Of a DNA stretch of 64,000 bases, positions 29,360-38,571 are shown piece after piece (positions within the stretch are counted from its first letter, which is position 1; each line of letters opens with the position of its first letter). This stretch comes from Phaeovulum vinaykumarii. GTDB lineage: Bacteria; Pseudomonadota; Alphaproteobacteria; Rhodobacterales; Rhodobacteraceae. The stretch covers positions 248,001 through 312,000 of the forward strand of contig NZ_FTOM01000002.1 of assembly GCF_900156695.1 (NCBI RefSeq), read 5' to 3'. The position numbers and the translations under genes are program-made. The notes under the pieces are model-generated. The model saw only the letters and a program-made list of their open reading frames with translations. It did no database searches and was not told the DNA's origin.

Positions 29360-29496
29360 TCGCCTTTCGGGGGCGCGCAGCCCGTGCCCCCGCCAATGCC
29401 CGGACCTGCCGGGGAAATCTTGGGCATCCGCCCCAACTGAGCGGTCGACACGCATCGGCCGCCTGACAAAGCAAAACGCAGATATGGAGAGAAAAG

Positions 29497-29916
29497 ATGC
29501 GTCACGCCCGCGGCTACCGCCGTCTCAACCGCACCCACGAACACCGCAAGGCGATGTTCGCCAACATGGCCGGCTCGCTGATCGAGCACGAGCAGATCAA
29601 GACCACTCTGCCCAAGGCCAAGGAACTGCGCCCGATCGTGGAAAAGCTGATCACGCTGGCCAAGCGTGGCGACCTGCATGCGCGCCGTCAGGCGGCCGCG
29701 CAGCTCAAGCAGGACAAGCACGTTGCCAAGCTGTTCGAGGTTCTGGGCCCGCGCTTCAAGGACCGTCAGGGCGGCTATATCCGCGTCCTGAAGGCCGGCT
29801 TCCGCTATGGTGACATGGCGCCGATGGCGATCATCGAATTCGTCGAGCGCGACCTGGACGCCAAGGGTGCCGCCGACAAGGCCCGCGAGGCCGAGATCGA
29901 GGCCGCCGAGGAATAA
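29497..29916 (+). CDS. rplQ: 50S ribosomal protein L17
   Basis: L17 of 139 residues at the tunnel exit. [20 protein letters not shown] and the [16 protein letters not shown] segment identify it. The tail after residue 120 is charged (Ala/Glu/Lys) and variable. It is the last gene of the ribosomal cluster, ending at a perfect-stem terminator. Confidence 0.98.
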   Translation: MRHARGYRRLNRTHEHRKAMFANMAGSLIEHEQIKTTLPKAKELRPIVEKLITLAKRGDLHARRQAAAQLKQDKHVAKLFEVLGPRFKDRQGGYIRVLKAGFRYGDMAPMAIIEFVERDLDAKGAADKAREAEIEAAEE

Positions 29917-29953
29917 GACCCTCGCGCGCGCGCGTGCACGGCACGACAATCCG

Positions 29954-29984
29954 CCCCCGGAGCCGCCAAGCTCCGGGGGTATTT
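29954..29984 (+). terminator. Terminator ending the ribosomal cluster
   Basis: CCCCCGGAGC (29954-29963) pairs with GCTCCGGGGG (29970-29979), followed by TATTT. It closes the alpha gene set and also lies just beyond the 3' end of the convergent DMT gene. Confidence 0.8.
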
Positions 29985-30004
29985 CGTTGTGCCGCGGGGG
30001 ACGT

Positions 30005-30952
30005 TCAGGCGGGGTGACCCTTGCGCAGGTCCAGAAGCGTCAGCCCGTAGATGCACACCAGCGCGACCGCGAAGCTGCCGATCTGATAGGGCGCGATCAC
30101 ATCACCCAGCACCAGCGCGGCCAGCACCATGGTGAAGGCGGGCCAGGGCATGGTGATCGACGAGGCCACCGACACGTCGACATGGCGCAGCGCGTGGAAC
30201 CACACCAGAAGCTCGAGGTAATAGCAAAGCCCCATCAGGAAGCCGAAGGCCTGGAATTCGGGCCGGCTCAGCGCCTGCCAGAGGGCCTGGGGGTCGATGA
30301 GCGCCGCCACGCCCCCCAGTGCCACCGCCGATATCGCCACGCGAAACAGCGTCACCTGTGCGGGCGTGATCGGGCTGCGGCCCAGCTCTTCCTTGATGAT
30401 CACATGCGCGATGCTCCACAGGAAGGGCACCGCCAGCGCCAGCAGGAACCACACCGACACGCCCTCCAGCCGCCCCGTCCCCCCGGTGCCCAGGTAATAC
30501 ATCGTGGCCAGCAGCACCCCGGTCAGCGCCAGCTCGGCCCGCGTCTTGCGCCGGCCCAGGAACAGGCTTTCCCACAGGATCGCAAAGAGCGGATAGGATT
30601 CGATGGCGATGGCCGCGGTGGTGGCGCCGGCCTTCTCGACGCTGAGGACATAGAGATAGGTCGCCAGCCCGAACATGAGCCCCGTCGCCACCGTCACCGC
30701 GCCCATGCGGCGGCGTTCGGGCGCGGGCAGGGTGGGGGAGAAGATCCCGCGCGTGCCCCGGTGCCATTCGGCCAGCACCAGCGGCAGCGCCAGCACCGTC
30801 TGCCAGATCGACAGCAGCGCGGCAAAGCTCAGCGCATCGAACCCCGCGGGGCGGCTGTTCGATATGATCGGCATCACCGAAAGGATGCCCAGACAGACCA
30901 GAGACAGGATCACGCCCTGGCGTTTGTGCGGTGGCGGTGGTGAAAGCGACAT
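30005..30952 (-). CDS. EamA/DMT-family membrane transporter
   Basis: A 315-residue integral membrane protein with two EamA repeats (roughly residues 13-150 and 165-305) and about ten helices. The AATTAAIAIESYPLFAILWE-like loop between repeats and the C-terminal basic KGHPA end fit the superfamily. I start it at 30952; longer in-frame starts run into the terminator of the neighbouring DUF2892 gene. The substrate is unknown. It is convergent with rplQ. Confidence 0.85.
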   Translation of the reverse strand: MSLSPPPPHKRQGVILSLVCLGILSVMPIISNSRPAGFDALSFAALLSIWQTVLALPLVLAEWHRGTRGIFSPTLPAPERRRMGAVTVATGLMFGLATYLYVLSVEKAGATTAAIAIESYPLFAILWESLFLGRRKTRAELALTGVLLATMYYLGTGGTGRLEGVSVWFLLALAVPFLWSIAHVIIKEELGRSPITPAQVTLFRVAISAVALGGVAALIDPQALWQALSRPEFQAFGFLMGLCYYLELLVWFHALRHVDVSVASSITMPWPAFTMVLAALVLGDVIAPYQIGSFAVALVCIYGLTLLDLRKGHPA

Positions 30953-30997
30953 TGCGGCCCCCGGCGTGATGGCCGCCGCGCGCGCCGCGGGGCCCAT

Positions 30998-31025
30998 AAA
31001 AAAGCGCGCCCCCGAAGGGACGCGC
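30998..31025 (-). terminator. Terminator of the DUF2892 gene
   Basis: On the minus strand GCGCGTCCC pairs with GGGGCGCGC (one G-T pair) around a TTCG tetraloop and is followed by six T (30998-31003 as A on the plus strand). Confidence 0.8.
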
Positions 31026-31050
31026 GATCCTGAAAAGGATGGGATCGGGC

Positions 31051-31269
31051 TTACTGCTTCGGGCAGGTGTTGATGCCGAGGAACTTGTAGAGCCCGCAAT
31101 AGCCGACAAGACCGGTCGCCAGCGGGATGATGCCCAGGAAGTAGAGCCAGACATATTTCGCGTCATTGTCGATGATCGCGCCGAACAGCAGGGCGAGGCC
31201 GATCACGATGCGCAGCGTCTTGTCCAGACCGCCCACGTTCTTTTCGATCTTGAAGTCTTTGAAGTCCAT
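31051..31269 (-). CDS. Small DUF2892 (YgaP-like) membrane protein
   Basis: A 72-residue protein that matches the DUF2892 pattern: KNVGGLDKTLRIVIGLALL at the N-terminal end and GLVGYCGLYKFLGINTCP at the C-terminus. Two transmembrane helices (about 19-34 and 42-58) lie between. The family is often fused or adjacent to rhodanese-type proteins, but none is near here. A GAGGGGG ribosome site precedes the ATG, the upstream region is A/T-rich, and its own terminator follows, so it looks monocistronic. Function unknown. Confidence 0.85.
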   Translation of the reverse strand: MDFKDFKIEKNVGGLDKTLRIVIGLALLFGAIIDNDAKYVWLYFLGIIPLATGLVGYCGLYKFLGINTCPKQ

Positions 31270-31363
31270 GTCATCCCCCTCGGGTGATATTCGATGGAGA
31301 GAATATATATGTTTTTTGCTCGCCTTCCATGATCCAACCCAAAGTCGGGGGGTGCTGGGTCAT

Positions 31364-32236
31364 TCAGTCGCGCCCCTTTGCCCGAAGACGCGGCAACATC
31401 GCGGAAAAGTCGCGCCCGCGGCCGTCTTCTTCCTCGACGAAACGGGCATAGAGCGTGGCCGCCAGCGTGCCCATCGCGGTGTCGGTGTCGGTGGAGCGGG
31501 CCGCCTCCAGCGCCAGACGCAGATCCTTGAGCATCAGTTCGGCCGCGAAACCGGGGGTATAGTCGTTGTCGGCAGGGCTTTGCGCGCCGACGCCCGGCAC
31601 CGGGGTATAGGCGCTCATCGTCCAGGAATTGCCCGACGAGGTCGAGGCCACGTCATAGAGCTTGTCGGCCGCCAGCCCCAGCCGCTCGGCCAGGGCGAAG
31701 GCCTCGCAGGTCACGATCATGGTCGCGCCCAGGATCATGTTGTTGCAGGTCTTGGCGGCCTGGCCCGCGCCCGAGTCGCCGCAATGCACCGCCTTGCGGC
31801 CCATGATGTCGAAGAGCGGCAGCACCTTGGAATAGGCGGCCTCGGCGCCGCCGACCATGAAGGTCAGCGTGCCGGCGCTGGCGCCGCCGGTGCCGCCCGA
31901 AACCGGCGCATCCAGCGCCATCAGCCCGGCGGCCTCGGCCTCGGCGGCCACGGCGCGGGTGTTTTCCACATCGGCGGTCGAGCAATCGCACAGCACCGCG
32001 CCCGCGGACATGGCGGGGATGATCTCGGCGGCGACGGCGCGCAGGATCTGGCCGTTCGGCAGCATGGTGATGACCACCTCGGCCTCGCGCGCAGCTTCGG
32101 CGGCCGAAGCGGCGCGCACCACGCCCTCGGGCATGGGGGCGGCCAGGTCAAAGCCGGTGACGGAATGGCCCGCCGCGACCAGATTGGCGGCCATCGGCCC
32201 GCCCATGTTGCCCAGTCCGATGAATCCGATCTTCAT
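31364..32236 (-). CDS. mmsB: 3-hydroxyisobutyrate dehydrogenase
   Basis: NAD-dependent oxidation of 3-hydroxyisobutyrate to methylmalonate semialdehyde in valine breakdown. It has 290 residues with the Rossmann motif GFIGLGNMG at 4-12, the substrate loop DAPVSGGTGGA and the catalytic-lysine segment GAGQAAKTCNN. The start at 32236 is 4 bases after the hydrolase stop. It is the last gene of the minus-strand mmsA-acad-hibch-mmsB operon, whose four enzymes take isobutyryl-CoA to propionyl-CoA. Confidence 0.95.
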   Translation of the reverse strand: MKIGFIGLGNMGGPMAANLVAAGHSVTGFDLAAPMPEGVVRAASAAEAAREAEVVITMLPNGQILRAVAAEIIPAMSAGAVLCDCSTADVENTRAVAAEAEAAGLMALDAPVSGGTGGASAGTLTFMVGGAEAAYSKVLPLFDIMGRKAVHCGDSGAGQAAKTCNNMILGATMIVTCEAFALAERLGLAADKLYDVASTSSGNSWTMSAYTPVPGVGAQSPADNDYTPGFAAELMLKDLRLALEAARSTDTDTAMGTLAATLYARFVEEEDGRGRDFSAMLPRLRAKGRD

Positions 32237-32240
32237 GGTG

Positions 32241-33275
32241 TCACTCCTCCTCCCAGATGGCCGCTTCGGGGGGCAGGGGGGCCAGCATCTCCTCCAGAAG
32301 GCCCGGGTCCAGCGCCTCGATATCGGCGAATTTCCATTTCGGATTGCGATCCTTGTCGATGATCTGCGCGCGCACCCCTTCAAGGAAGTCGCCCTTCTCG
32401 CAGGCCCGCCAGGTGAAGCGGAATTCCTGCGTCAGCGCGGCGCGGATATCGGGGGCGGCGCGGGCGCTGCGCACGAGGTGCAGCGTTGCGGCCATCGACA
32501 GGGCCGAATTGCGCCCGATCGCCTTGAGCGCACCCTGGGCCAGATCGCTGCCCGTGGCCTGAAGGCGCGCGATGATCCCGGCAAGATCGGGCGCCGAGAA
32601 GGCCGCGTCGATCTCGGCCGCGGCGGCGGCCATCGGCGATGCGGGCGCGGGGCGTTCGGGCAGGCGGGCGGGGTCGCCCGTCTCGACCAGCGCGGCAATG
32701 GCGGCGGGCCATTCGGCCTCGGGCAGGTAATGGCGCGCAAAGCCCGCGTGGATCGCGTCGCCCGGCCCCATGCGCGCGCCGGTGATGCCCAGATATTCGC
32801 CCAGGCGCCCCGGTGCGCGGCCCAGGATCCAGGTGCCGCCCACGTCGGGGATCAGGCCGATCCCGCTTTCGGGCATGGCCACGATGCTGGTGTCGCCCAC
32901 GACCGGATGTGAAGCATGCCCGCCCACGCCGACACCGCCGCCCATGATGAAGCCCTGCATGAAGGCGACGATGGGTTTGGGATATTCGGCGATCTTGGCG
33001 TTCATGCGGTATTCGTCGCGCCAGAAGTCGCGGCCCACCGCGAAATCGCCCGCGATGCCCGCGTGATAGACCGCGGCGATGTCACCGCCGGCGCAGAAGG
33101 CGCGCGGGCCCTGCGCGTCGATCACGACCAGCGCCACCTGCGGGTCGTCGCGCCAGGCGTCAAGCGCGTCTTCGAGCGCCAGCGCCATCGCATGCGACAG
33201 CGCGTTGAGCGCGGTCTCGCGGGTGAAGGTGATGCGGCCGGCGCGGCCGTCCTTGCGGATATGCAGATCCTCCAT
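32241..33275 (-). CDS. 3-hydroxyisobutyryl-CoA hydrolase
   Basis: Crotonase-fold hydrolase releasing 3-hydroxyisobutyrate from its CoA ester. It has 344 residues, the usual length of the HIBCH group. The oxyanion loops FCAGGDI and FIMGGGVG are visible, and MPESGIGLIPDVGG carries the Glu and Asp expected for the hydrolase rather than the hydratase. It is coupled to the upstream dehydrogenase by a TGATG overlap and sits 4 bases before mmsB. Confidence 0.92.
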   Translation of the reverse strand: MEDLHIRKDGRAGRITFTRETALNALSHAMALALEDALDAWRDDPQVALVVIDAQGPRAFCAGGDIAAVYHAGIAGDFAVGRDFWRDEYRMNAKIAEYPKPIVAFMQGFIMGGGVGVGGHASHPVVGDTSIVAMPESGIGLIPDVGGTWILGRAPGRLGEYLGITGARMGPGDAIHAGFARHYLPEAEWPAAIAALVETGDPARLPERPAPASPMAAAAAEIDAAFSAPDLAGIIARLQATGSDLAQGALKAIGRNSALSMAATLHLVRSARAAPDIRAALTQEFRFTWRACEKGDFLEGVRAQIIDKDRNPKWKFADIEALDPGLLEEMLAPLPPEAAIWEEE

Positions 33276-34420
33276 CAGCCGCGCTCCGCCAGAAGGGTGC
33301 GGGCCACGATCATCCGCATGATCTCGTTGGTGCCCTCAAGGATCTGGTGCACGCGCAGATCCCGCACCAGCTTCTCGATGCCGTAATCGGCCAGATAGCC
33401 ATAGCCGCCGTGCAGTTGCAGGCAGCCGTTGGCCACGTCGAAGGCGGCATCGGTCACGTTGAGCTTGGCCATGGCGCAGAACTTGGTGGCGTCGGGCGCG
33501 CCCTGGTCCAGCTTCCATGCCGCCTGACGCAGGAAGATGCGCGCGGCTTGCAGGCGGGTTTCCATCTCGGCCAGGCGGAATTGCAGCGCCTGGAACTGAT
33601 CGAGGCTGCGGCCGAAGGCCTTGCGCTCGCCCATGTAGGCCAGCGTGGCATCGAGCGCCGCCTGGGCGCCGCCCAAAGCGCTGGCCGCGATGTTGAGCCG
33701 CCCGCCGTCCAGCCCCGCCATCGCATAGGCAAAGCCGCGGCCTTCCTCGCCCAGCAGGTTCTCCGCCGGCACCCGGCAATCGTCGAATTGCACCTGGCGC
33801 GTGGGCTGGGCGCGCCAGCCCATCTTGTCTTCCAGCCCGCCGAAGGACAGCCCCGCCGCCCCGTCTTCCACGATCAGCGTCGAGATGCCCTTCGGCCCGT
33901 CCGCGCCGGTGCGCGCCATGACGACATAGACATCCGAATAGCCGCCCCCCGAGATGAAGGCCTTGGTGCCGTTCAGGACGTAGTCATCGCCCTGGCGTTC
34001 GGCGCGGGTGCGCAGCGCCGCCGCATCCGAACCCGATCCCGGCTCGGTCAGGCAATAGGAAAACACCTTTTCCATCGTGCACAGCGCCGGCAGCCAGCGC
34101 GCGCGGGTCTCGGGGCTGCCGAACTTGTCGATCATGCCGCCGCACATGTTGTGGATCGACAGGAACGAGCCCACCGCCGGACAGGACATTGCCAGCGCCT
34201 CGAAGACCAGCGTCGCATCCAGCCGCGACAGCCCCGAGCCGCCGAAGTCCTCGGAGACATAGATCCCGCCCAGGCCCAGCTCGGCCACGCGCGGCCACAG
34301 ATCCTTCGGGATGTCGCCCGCCTCTTCCCAGGCGCGGGCATGCGGCGCGATATGTTCCTGCCCGAAGGCATGGGCCATGTCGAAGATGGCCTGTTGTTCC
34401 TCGCTCAGTGCGAAATCCAT
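33275..34420 (-). CDS. Acyl-CoA dehydrogenase, isobutyryl-CoA type
   Basis: FAD enzyme of 381 residues, expected from context to oxidise isobutyryl-CoA to methacrylyl-CoA. The CLTEPGSGSDAAAL flavin-site motif, the GRAFG-like KAFGRSLDQFQ loop and the C-terminal LEGTNEIMRMI with the candidate catalytic base are present. It lies between mmsA and the 3-hydroxyisobutyryl-CoA hydrolase, which supports the isobutyryl substrate. A short/branched-chain substrate remains possible. A candidate enoyl-CoA hydratase for the next step is not in the cluster. Confidence 0.9.
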   Translation of the reverse strand: MDFALSEEQQAIFDMAHAFGQEHIAPHARAWEEAGDIPKDLWPRVAELGLGGIYVSEDFGGSGLSRLDATLVFEALAMSCPAVGSFLSIHNMCGGMIDKFGSPETRARWLPALCTMEKVFSYCLTEPGSGSDAAALRTRAERQGDDYVLNGTKAFISGGGYSDVYVVMARTGADGPKGISTLIVEDGAAGLSFGGLEDKMGWRAQPTRQVQFDDCRVPAENLLGEEGRGFAYAMAGLDGGRLNIAASALGGAQAALDATLAYMGERKAFGRSLDQFQALQFRLAEMETRLQAARIFLRQAAWKLDQGAPDATKFCAMAKLNVTDAAFDVANGCLQLHGGYGYLADYGIEKLVRDLRVHQILEGTNEIMRMIVARTLLAERG

Positions 34421-34445
34421 CTGTCCCTCCCCCTGAAAGCGGATG

Positions 34446-34506
34446 GCCGGGGGACGGGGCCCCCCGGCGATGGTCCCGGCCCGCGCATCCTCCGTGCGGG
34501 GCCGGG
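34446..34506 (-). promoter_or_regulatory. Paired inverted repeats between mmsA and the acyl-CoA dehydrogenase
   Basis: Two GC-rich inverted repeats fill the 96-base gap: 34446-34453 with 34461-34468, and 34475-34481 with 34500-34506 (extendable). Neither is followed by a T run in the minus direction, so they may be RNA processing or attenuation elements. Confidence 0.4.
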
Positions 34507-34516
34507 CGATCTGCGG

Positions 34517-36016
34517 TCAGTCCATCGGCTTGAAGTTGAAGGCCGAGCCTTCCTTGATGCCCGACGGCCAGCGCGAGGTGACCGTCTTGGTCCGGGTGTA
34601 GAAGCGGAAGGCATCGGGGCCGTGCTGGTTCAGGTCGCCGAAGCCCGATTTCTTCCAGCCGCCGAAGGTGTGATAGGCCAGCGGCACCGGGATCGGCACG
34701 TTGATCCCCACCATCCCGATGTTGATCCGGTGCGCGAAATCGCGCGCGGTGTCGCCGTCGCGGGTGAAGATCGCGGTGCCGTTGCCGTATTCGTGGTCCA
34801 TGGCGTAGGACAGCGCCTCCTCGTAGCTGTCGGCGCGCATGCACGACAGCACCGGGCCGAAGATCTCCTGCTTGTAGATCTCCATGTCGCGGGTCACGTT
34901 GTCAAACAGCGTCGGGCCCACGAAGAAGCCGTTCTCATAGCCCTGAAGCTGGAAGTTGCGCCCGTCCATGACCAGCGTGGCGCCCTGTTCGACCCCCGAG
35001 GTGATGAGACCCTTGACGCGCTCGAGCGCGGCACCCGTCACCAGCGGGCCGTAATCGACATCGTTGCCGGCGGTCCAGGGGCCGACCTTCAGCTTCTCGA
35101 TGCGCGGCACCAGCTTCTCGATCAGCGCATCGGCCGTGGCCTTGCCCACCGGCACCGCGACCGAGATCGCCATGCAGCGTTCGCCCGCCGCGCCATAGCC
35201 CGCACCCACCAGCGCGTCGGCCGCCTGGTCGAGGTCGGCATCGGGCATGATGATCATGTGGTTCTTGGCGCCGCCGAAGCATTGCACGCGCTTGCCGTTG
35301 GCGCAGCCGCGGCTGTAGATGTATTCCGCGATCGGGGTCGAGCCGACGAAGCCCACCGCCTGGATGGTCGGGTTGTCAAGGATGGCGTCGACCGATTCCT
35401 TGTCGCCGTTGATGACCTGAAGCACGCCGTCGGGCAGCCCCGCTTCCTGGAGCAGCGCCGCCAGCATCAGCGGCACCGACGGGTCGCGTTCGCTGGGTTT
35501 CAGGATGAAGGCGTTACCGGCCGACAGCGCCGGGCCCATCTTCCACAGCGGGATCATGGCGGGGAAGTTGAACGGCGTGATGCCCGCGGCCACGCCCAGC
35601 GGCTGGCGCAGCGAATACATGTCGATGCCGGGGCCGGCGGCATCGGTGAATTCGCCCTTCAGCAGATGCGGGGCGCCGATGCAGAACTCGATCACCTCAA
35701 GCCCGCGCTGCACGTCGCCCTTGGCATCGGGGAAGGTCTTGCCGTGTTCGGCCGACAGCGCCTCGGCCAGCTTGTCCATGTCGCGGTTGATGAGCCGCAC
35801 GAATTCCATCATCACCCGCGCGCGCCGCTGCGGGTTGGTCGCGCCCCAGGCGATCTGGGCGCGGGCGGCATCGGCCACCGCGGCGTCCATCTCGGCGGTC
35901 GAGGCCAGCGCCACGCGCGCCTGCACCTCGCCCGTGGCGGGGTTGAAGACATCGGCAAAGCGGCCCGACGTGCCCGCCACCAGCTTGCCGTTGATCCAAT
36001 GTCCGATCTCTTTCAT
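34517..36016 (-). CDS. mmsA: Methylmalonate-semialdehyde dehydrogenase (CoA-acylating)
   Basis: Converts methylmalonate semialdehyde to propionyl-CoA with CoA and NAD. It has 499 residues of the aldehyde-dehydrogenase fold. The ITPFNFPAMIPLWK segment, the FVGSTPIAEYIY cofactor loop and the nucleophile C281 in GERCMAIS are typical of the MmsA branch. I start it at 36016 (MKEIGHWINGK); an in-frame ATG 32 codons earlier lies inside the regulator's control region. It is the first gene of the valine catabolic operon, divergent from a LysR gene. Confidence 0.96.
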   Translation of the reverse strand: MKEIGHWINGKLVAGTSGRFADVFNPATGEVQARVALASTAEMDAAVADAARAQIAWGATNPQRRARVMMEFVRLINRDMDKLAEALSAEHGKTFPDAKGDVQRGLEVIEFCIGAPHLLKGEFTDAAGPGIDMYSLRQPLGVAAGITPFNFPAMIPLWKMGPALSAGNAFILKPSERDPSVPLMLAALLQEAGLPDGVLQVINGDKESVDAILDNPTIQAVGFVGSTPIAEYIYSRGCANGKRVQCFGGAKNHMIIMPDADLDQAADALVGAGYGAAGERCMAISVAVPVGKATADALIEKLVPRIEKLKVGPWTAGNDVDYGPLVTGAALERVKGLITSGVEQGATLVMDGRNFQLQGYENGFFVGPTLFDNVTRDMEIYKQEIFGPVLSCMRADSYEEALSYAMDHEYGNGTAIFTRDGDTARDFAHRINIGMVGINVPIPVPLAYHTFGGWKKSGFGDLNQHGPDAFRFYTRTKTVTSRWPSGIKEGSAFNFKPMD

Positions 36017-36072
36017 GGGTGTCCTCCCTGTGGTCCGCTTTCCACGGTCGGGCGCAGGATAGGCTTGCAGAA

Positions 36073-36119
36073 TTGCGCCGCAAACAGGAAGATTGGCAAA
36101 GGTATGCTGCATTTTTGCA
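36073..36119. promoter_or_regulatory. Candidate operator between mmsA and the LysR gene
   Basis: The 125-base divergent gap holds two palindromes: TTGCGCCGCAA (36073-36083) and TGCA-TTTT-TGCA (36108-36119). Their position between a LysR gene and the operon it faces suggests binding sites. This is inference. Confidence 0.45.
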
Positions 36120-36141
36120 AAGGGGGCCCGAGGGCGCGCGC

Positions 36142-37068
36142 ATGCAGGACTGGGACGATCTGAAGGTGTTTCTGGCGGTGGCGCGGGCGGAAACGCTGTC
36201 GGGTGCGGGGCGGCGGCTGCGCTGCGATGCGGCCACCGTGGGGCGGCGCATCGCCCGGCTGGAACAGGCGTTGGGGGCGGAATTGTTCCTGCGCTCGGTC
36301 CAGGGCTATGCGCTGACCGATGCCGGCGCGCGGCTCCTGCCGCATGCCGAGGCCGCCGAGGGCGCGATGCAGGCCGCGACCGAGGATCTGGGCGGGGCCG
36401 CGGGCGAATTGTCGGGCCAGCTGCGCATCGGTGCGCCCGACGGCTGCGCCAATTTCCTGCTGCCGCAGGTCTGCGCCCGGCTCTCGGATGCCCATCCCGG
36501 TCTCGAGATCCAGATCGTGGCGCTGCCGCGGGTCTTCAACCTCTCCAAGCGCGAGGCCGATATGGCCATCGGGGTCTCGCCGCCTGCGGCGGGGCGGCTG
36601 GTGGTGCAGCGGCTGGCGGACTACCACCTGCATCTGGCGGGGCATGCCGATTACCTGGCGCGCCACCCTCCGATCCGCGGGCTGGCGGATCTGCGCGGGC
36701 ACCGGATGATCGGCTATATCCCCGACATGATCTTCGACAAGGAACTGGATTACCTGGCCGAGACCGGGGCCGAGACGGTGGGGCTGGGCTCGAATTCGGT
36801 GCCGGTGCAGTTAATGGCGGTGCGGGCGGGGGCGGGGCTGGCGATCGTGCATGATTTCGCGCTGCCCTTCGCGCCGGGGGTGCGCCGGGTGCTGACCGAC
36901 CGGCTGTCGCTCAAGCGCAGCTTCTGGCTGATCCGCCACGCCGATGACCGCCGCTCGGACCGGCTGACGCGGCTGGCCGAGGCCCTGGCGCAGGGCGTGC
37001 GCCGCGAGGTGGCGCGCCTCGAGGCCGAGGTTCTCGCCGGCGAACACACCGCCTCTCCCGCGCCCTGA
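36142..37068 (+). CDS. LysR-family transcriptional regulator
   Basis: A 308-residue regulator with an N-terminal winged helix-turn-helix (about residues 1-60; SGAGRRLRCDAATVGRRIARLE is the recognition region) and a substrate-binding domain from about residue 88. The ATG at 36142 gives the standard LysR N-terminus; a longer in-frame start at 36019 would overlap the operator region. It is divergent from mmsA and therefore the likely regulator of the valine/isobutyrate operon; the inducer is not known. Confidence 0.9.
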   Translation: MQDWDDLKVFLAVARAETLSGAGRRLRCDAATVGRRIARLEQALGAELFLRSVQGYALTDAGARLLPHAEAAEGAMQAATEDLGGAAGELSGQLRIGAPDGCANFLLPQVCARLSDAHPGLEIQIVALPRVFNLSKREADMAIGVSPPAAGRLVVQRLADYHLHLAGHADYLARHPPIRGLADLRGHRMIGYIPDMIFDKELDYLAETGAETVGLGSNSVPVQLMAVRAGAGLAIVHDFALPFAPGVRRVLTDRLSLKRSFWLIRHADDRRSDRLTRLAEALAQGVRREVARLEAEVLAGEHTASPAP

Positions 37069-37139
37069 CCCCGCGCCCTGACCCCGCAGGCGTGCCCGTG
37101 GGGCCGGGCCGGGGCGGCGCCGTCCGCCCGCCGCGCCCC

Positions 37140-37170
37140 GCCCCCTCGATGGGGGCGGGCGCGGCTCTCT
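37140..37170 (+). repeat. Palindromic repeat, family 2, copy 1
   Basis: The core GCCCCC-TCGAT-GGGGGC (37140-37156) followed by a GCGCGGCTC segment matches two further copies near 51093 and 53349 (minus). It lies between the LysR and MFS genes. Confidence 0.6.
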
Positions 37171-37265
37171 CGCCCCGGCAGGGCCGCAGAAAACGCGCGG
37201 CAGCCTTGCGCAAGCTGCATGACGTGCCCCGTTGCGCGGGGGCGGGCTTTCGCCTAGGCAAGCGC

Positions 37266-38495
37266 ATGACCCGCACGCTTTCCCTTGATCAGGCGCAAGG
37301 CCTGCCCGCGTGGCGTCGCCCGGCGATGCTGCTTTTCGTCATGGCGGCGGCCCAGCCCATCGCCTTTGCCACCTGGTCGGCGCTTCTCAACAATTTCGTC
37401 ATCGAGGCCGCCCAGTTCACCGGCCGCGAGATCGGCTGGCTGCATTCCGTCCGCGAGATCCCCGGCTTTCTCGCCATCGGCGTGATCGTGGTGCTGTGGG
37501 TCATGCGCGAACAGACGCTGGCGCTCCTGTCTCTGGCGCTCCTCGGCGCGGCCACGGCGGTCACGGCCCTGTTTCCCAGCTTCGGCGGGCTTCTGGTCAC
37601 CACGCTCCTCGCCTCGATCGGCTTTCACTATTTCGAGACGGTGAACCAGTCGCTCCAGCTGCAATGGACCCCCAAGGAGCGCGCCCCCGAGACGCTCGGG
37701 CGGATCGTCGCCATCGGCTCGGGCGCCTCGCTTCTGGCCTATGGCCTGCTGGTGCTGACCTGGACCACCTTCGATCTCAGCTATGGCCTGGTCTACGGGA
37801 TCGCCGGCGGCACCACGCTGATCATCGCCGTTCTGGCCGCGCTTCTCTGGCCGCGCTTCGAGTCCCCCACCGCGCAAAGCCGCCGTTTCGTGCTGCGCCG
37901 GCGCTACTGGCTTTATTACGTGCTGCAATTCCTCTCGGGCGCGCGGCGCCAGATCTTCGTCGTCTTCGCCGCCTTCATGATGGTCGAACGCTTCGGTCTG
38001 GGGGTCGAGACGATCACCGCGCTCTTCATGATCAACTTTGCCGCCAACATGCTGGTGGCGCCCTGGCTGGGCCGGGCCGTGGCGCGCTGGGGCGAGCGGC
38101 GGGCGCTTGCGGTCGAATATGTCGGGCTGATCGCGGTCTTCGCGGCCTATGGCGGGCTTTATCTCTTCGGCTGGGGCGTGGTGTTGGCCGGCTTTCTCTA
38201 TGTCGTCGACCACATGCTCTTTGCGCTGGCCTTCGCGCTCAAGACCTATTTCCAGAAGATCGCCGATCCGGCCGATATCGCGCCCACCTCGGCGGTGGCC
38301 TTCACCATCAACCATATTGCGGCGGTGTTCCTGCCGGCGGCGCTGGGCTATCTGTGGCTGGTCTCGCCGGCGGCGGTCTTTGCTTTCGCGGCCGGGCTGG
38401 CGGGGATGTCGCTGCTGATGGCGCTTTTGATCCCGCGCGACCCCGCGCCGGGCTATGAGACGATCCTGTCGCGCCCGCGCCCCCAGCTCGCCTGA
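37266..38495 (+). CDS. MFS-family transporter
   Basis: A 409-residue membrane protein with about twelve helices. A basic loop near residues 200-218 ([15 protein letters not shown]) joins the two halves. The loop [13 protein letters not shown] and the [18 protein letters not shown] segment are unlike the classic sugar or drug signatures, so the substrate is unknown. I start it at 37266 ([12 protein letters not shown]); longer in-frame starts lack conservation. It is followed by msrA after 76 bases and may share its transcript. Confidence 0.85.
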   Translation: MTRTLSLDQAQGLPAWRRPAMLLFVMAAAQPIAFATWSALLNNFVIEAAQFTGREIGWLHSVREIPGFLAIGVIVVLWVMREQTLALLSLALLGAATAVTALFPSFGGLLVTTLLASIGFHYFETVNQSLQLQWTPKERAPETLGRIVAIGSGASLLAYGLLVLTWTTFDLSYGLVYGIAGGTTLIIAVLAALLWPRFESPTAQSRRFVLRRRYWLYYVLQFLSGARRQIFVVFAAFMMVERFGLGVETITALFMINFAANMLVAPWLGRAVARWGERRALAVEYVGLIAVFAAYGGLYLFGWGVVLAGFLYVVDHMLFALAFALKTYFQKIADPADIAPTSAVAFTINHIAAVFLPAALGYLWLVSPAAVFAFAAGLAGMSLLMALLIPRDPAPGYETILSRPRPQLA

Positions 38496-38571
38496 CCCAG
38501 CGCGCCTGACCCGGCTGGACAGACCGGCCGCGGCGCCTATCTCTCGGGCAGATGCACGAGGAGGTGCCGCC

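Noticed and set aside
30102-31166. Alternative minus-strand frame overlapping the DMT and DUF2892 genes
   Set aside because: Low-complexity Ala/Gly/Arg translation in the wrong frame of two well-supported genes.
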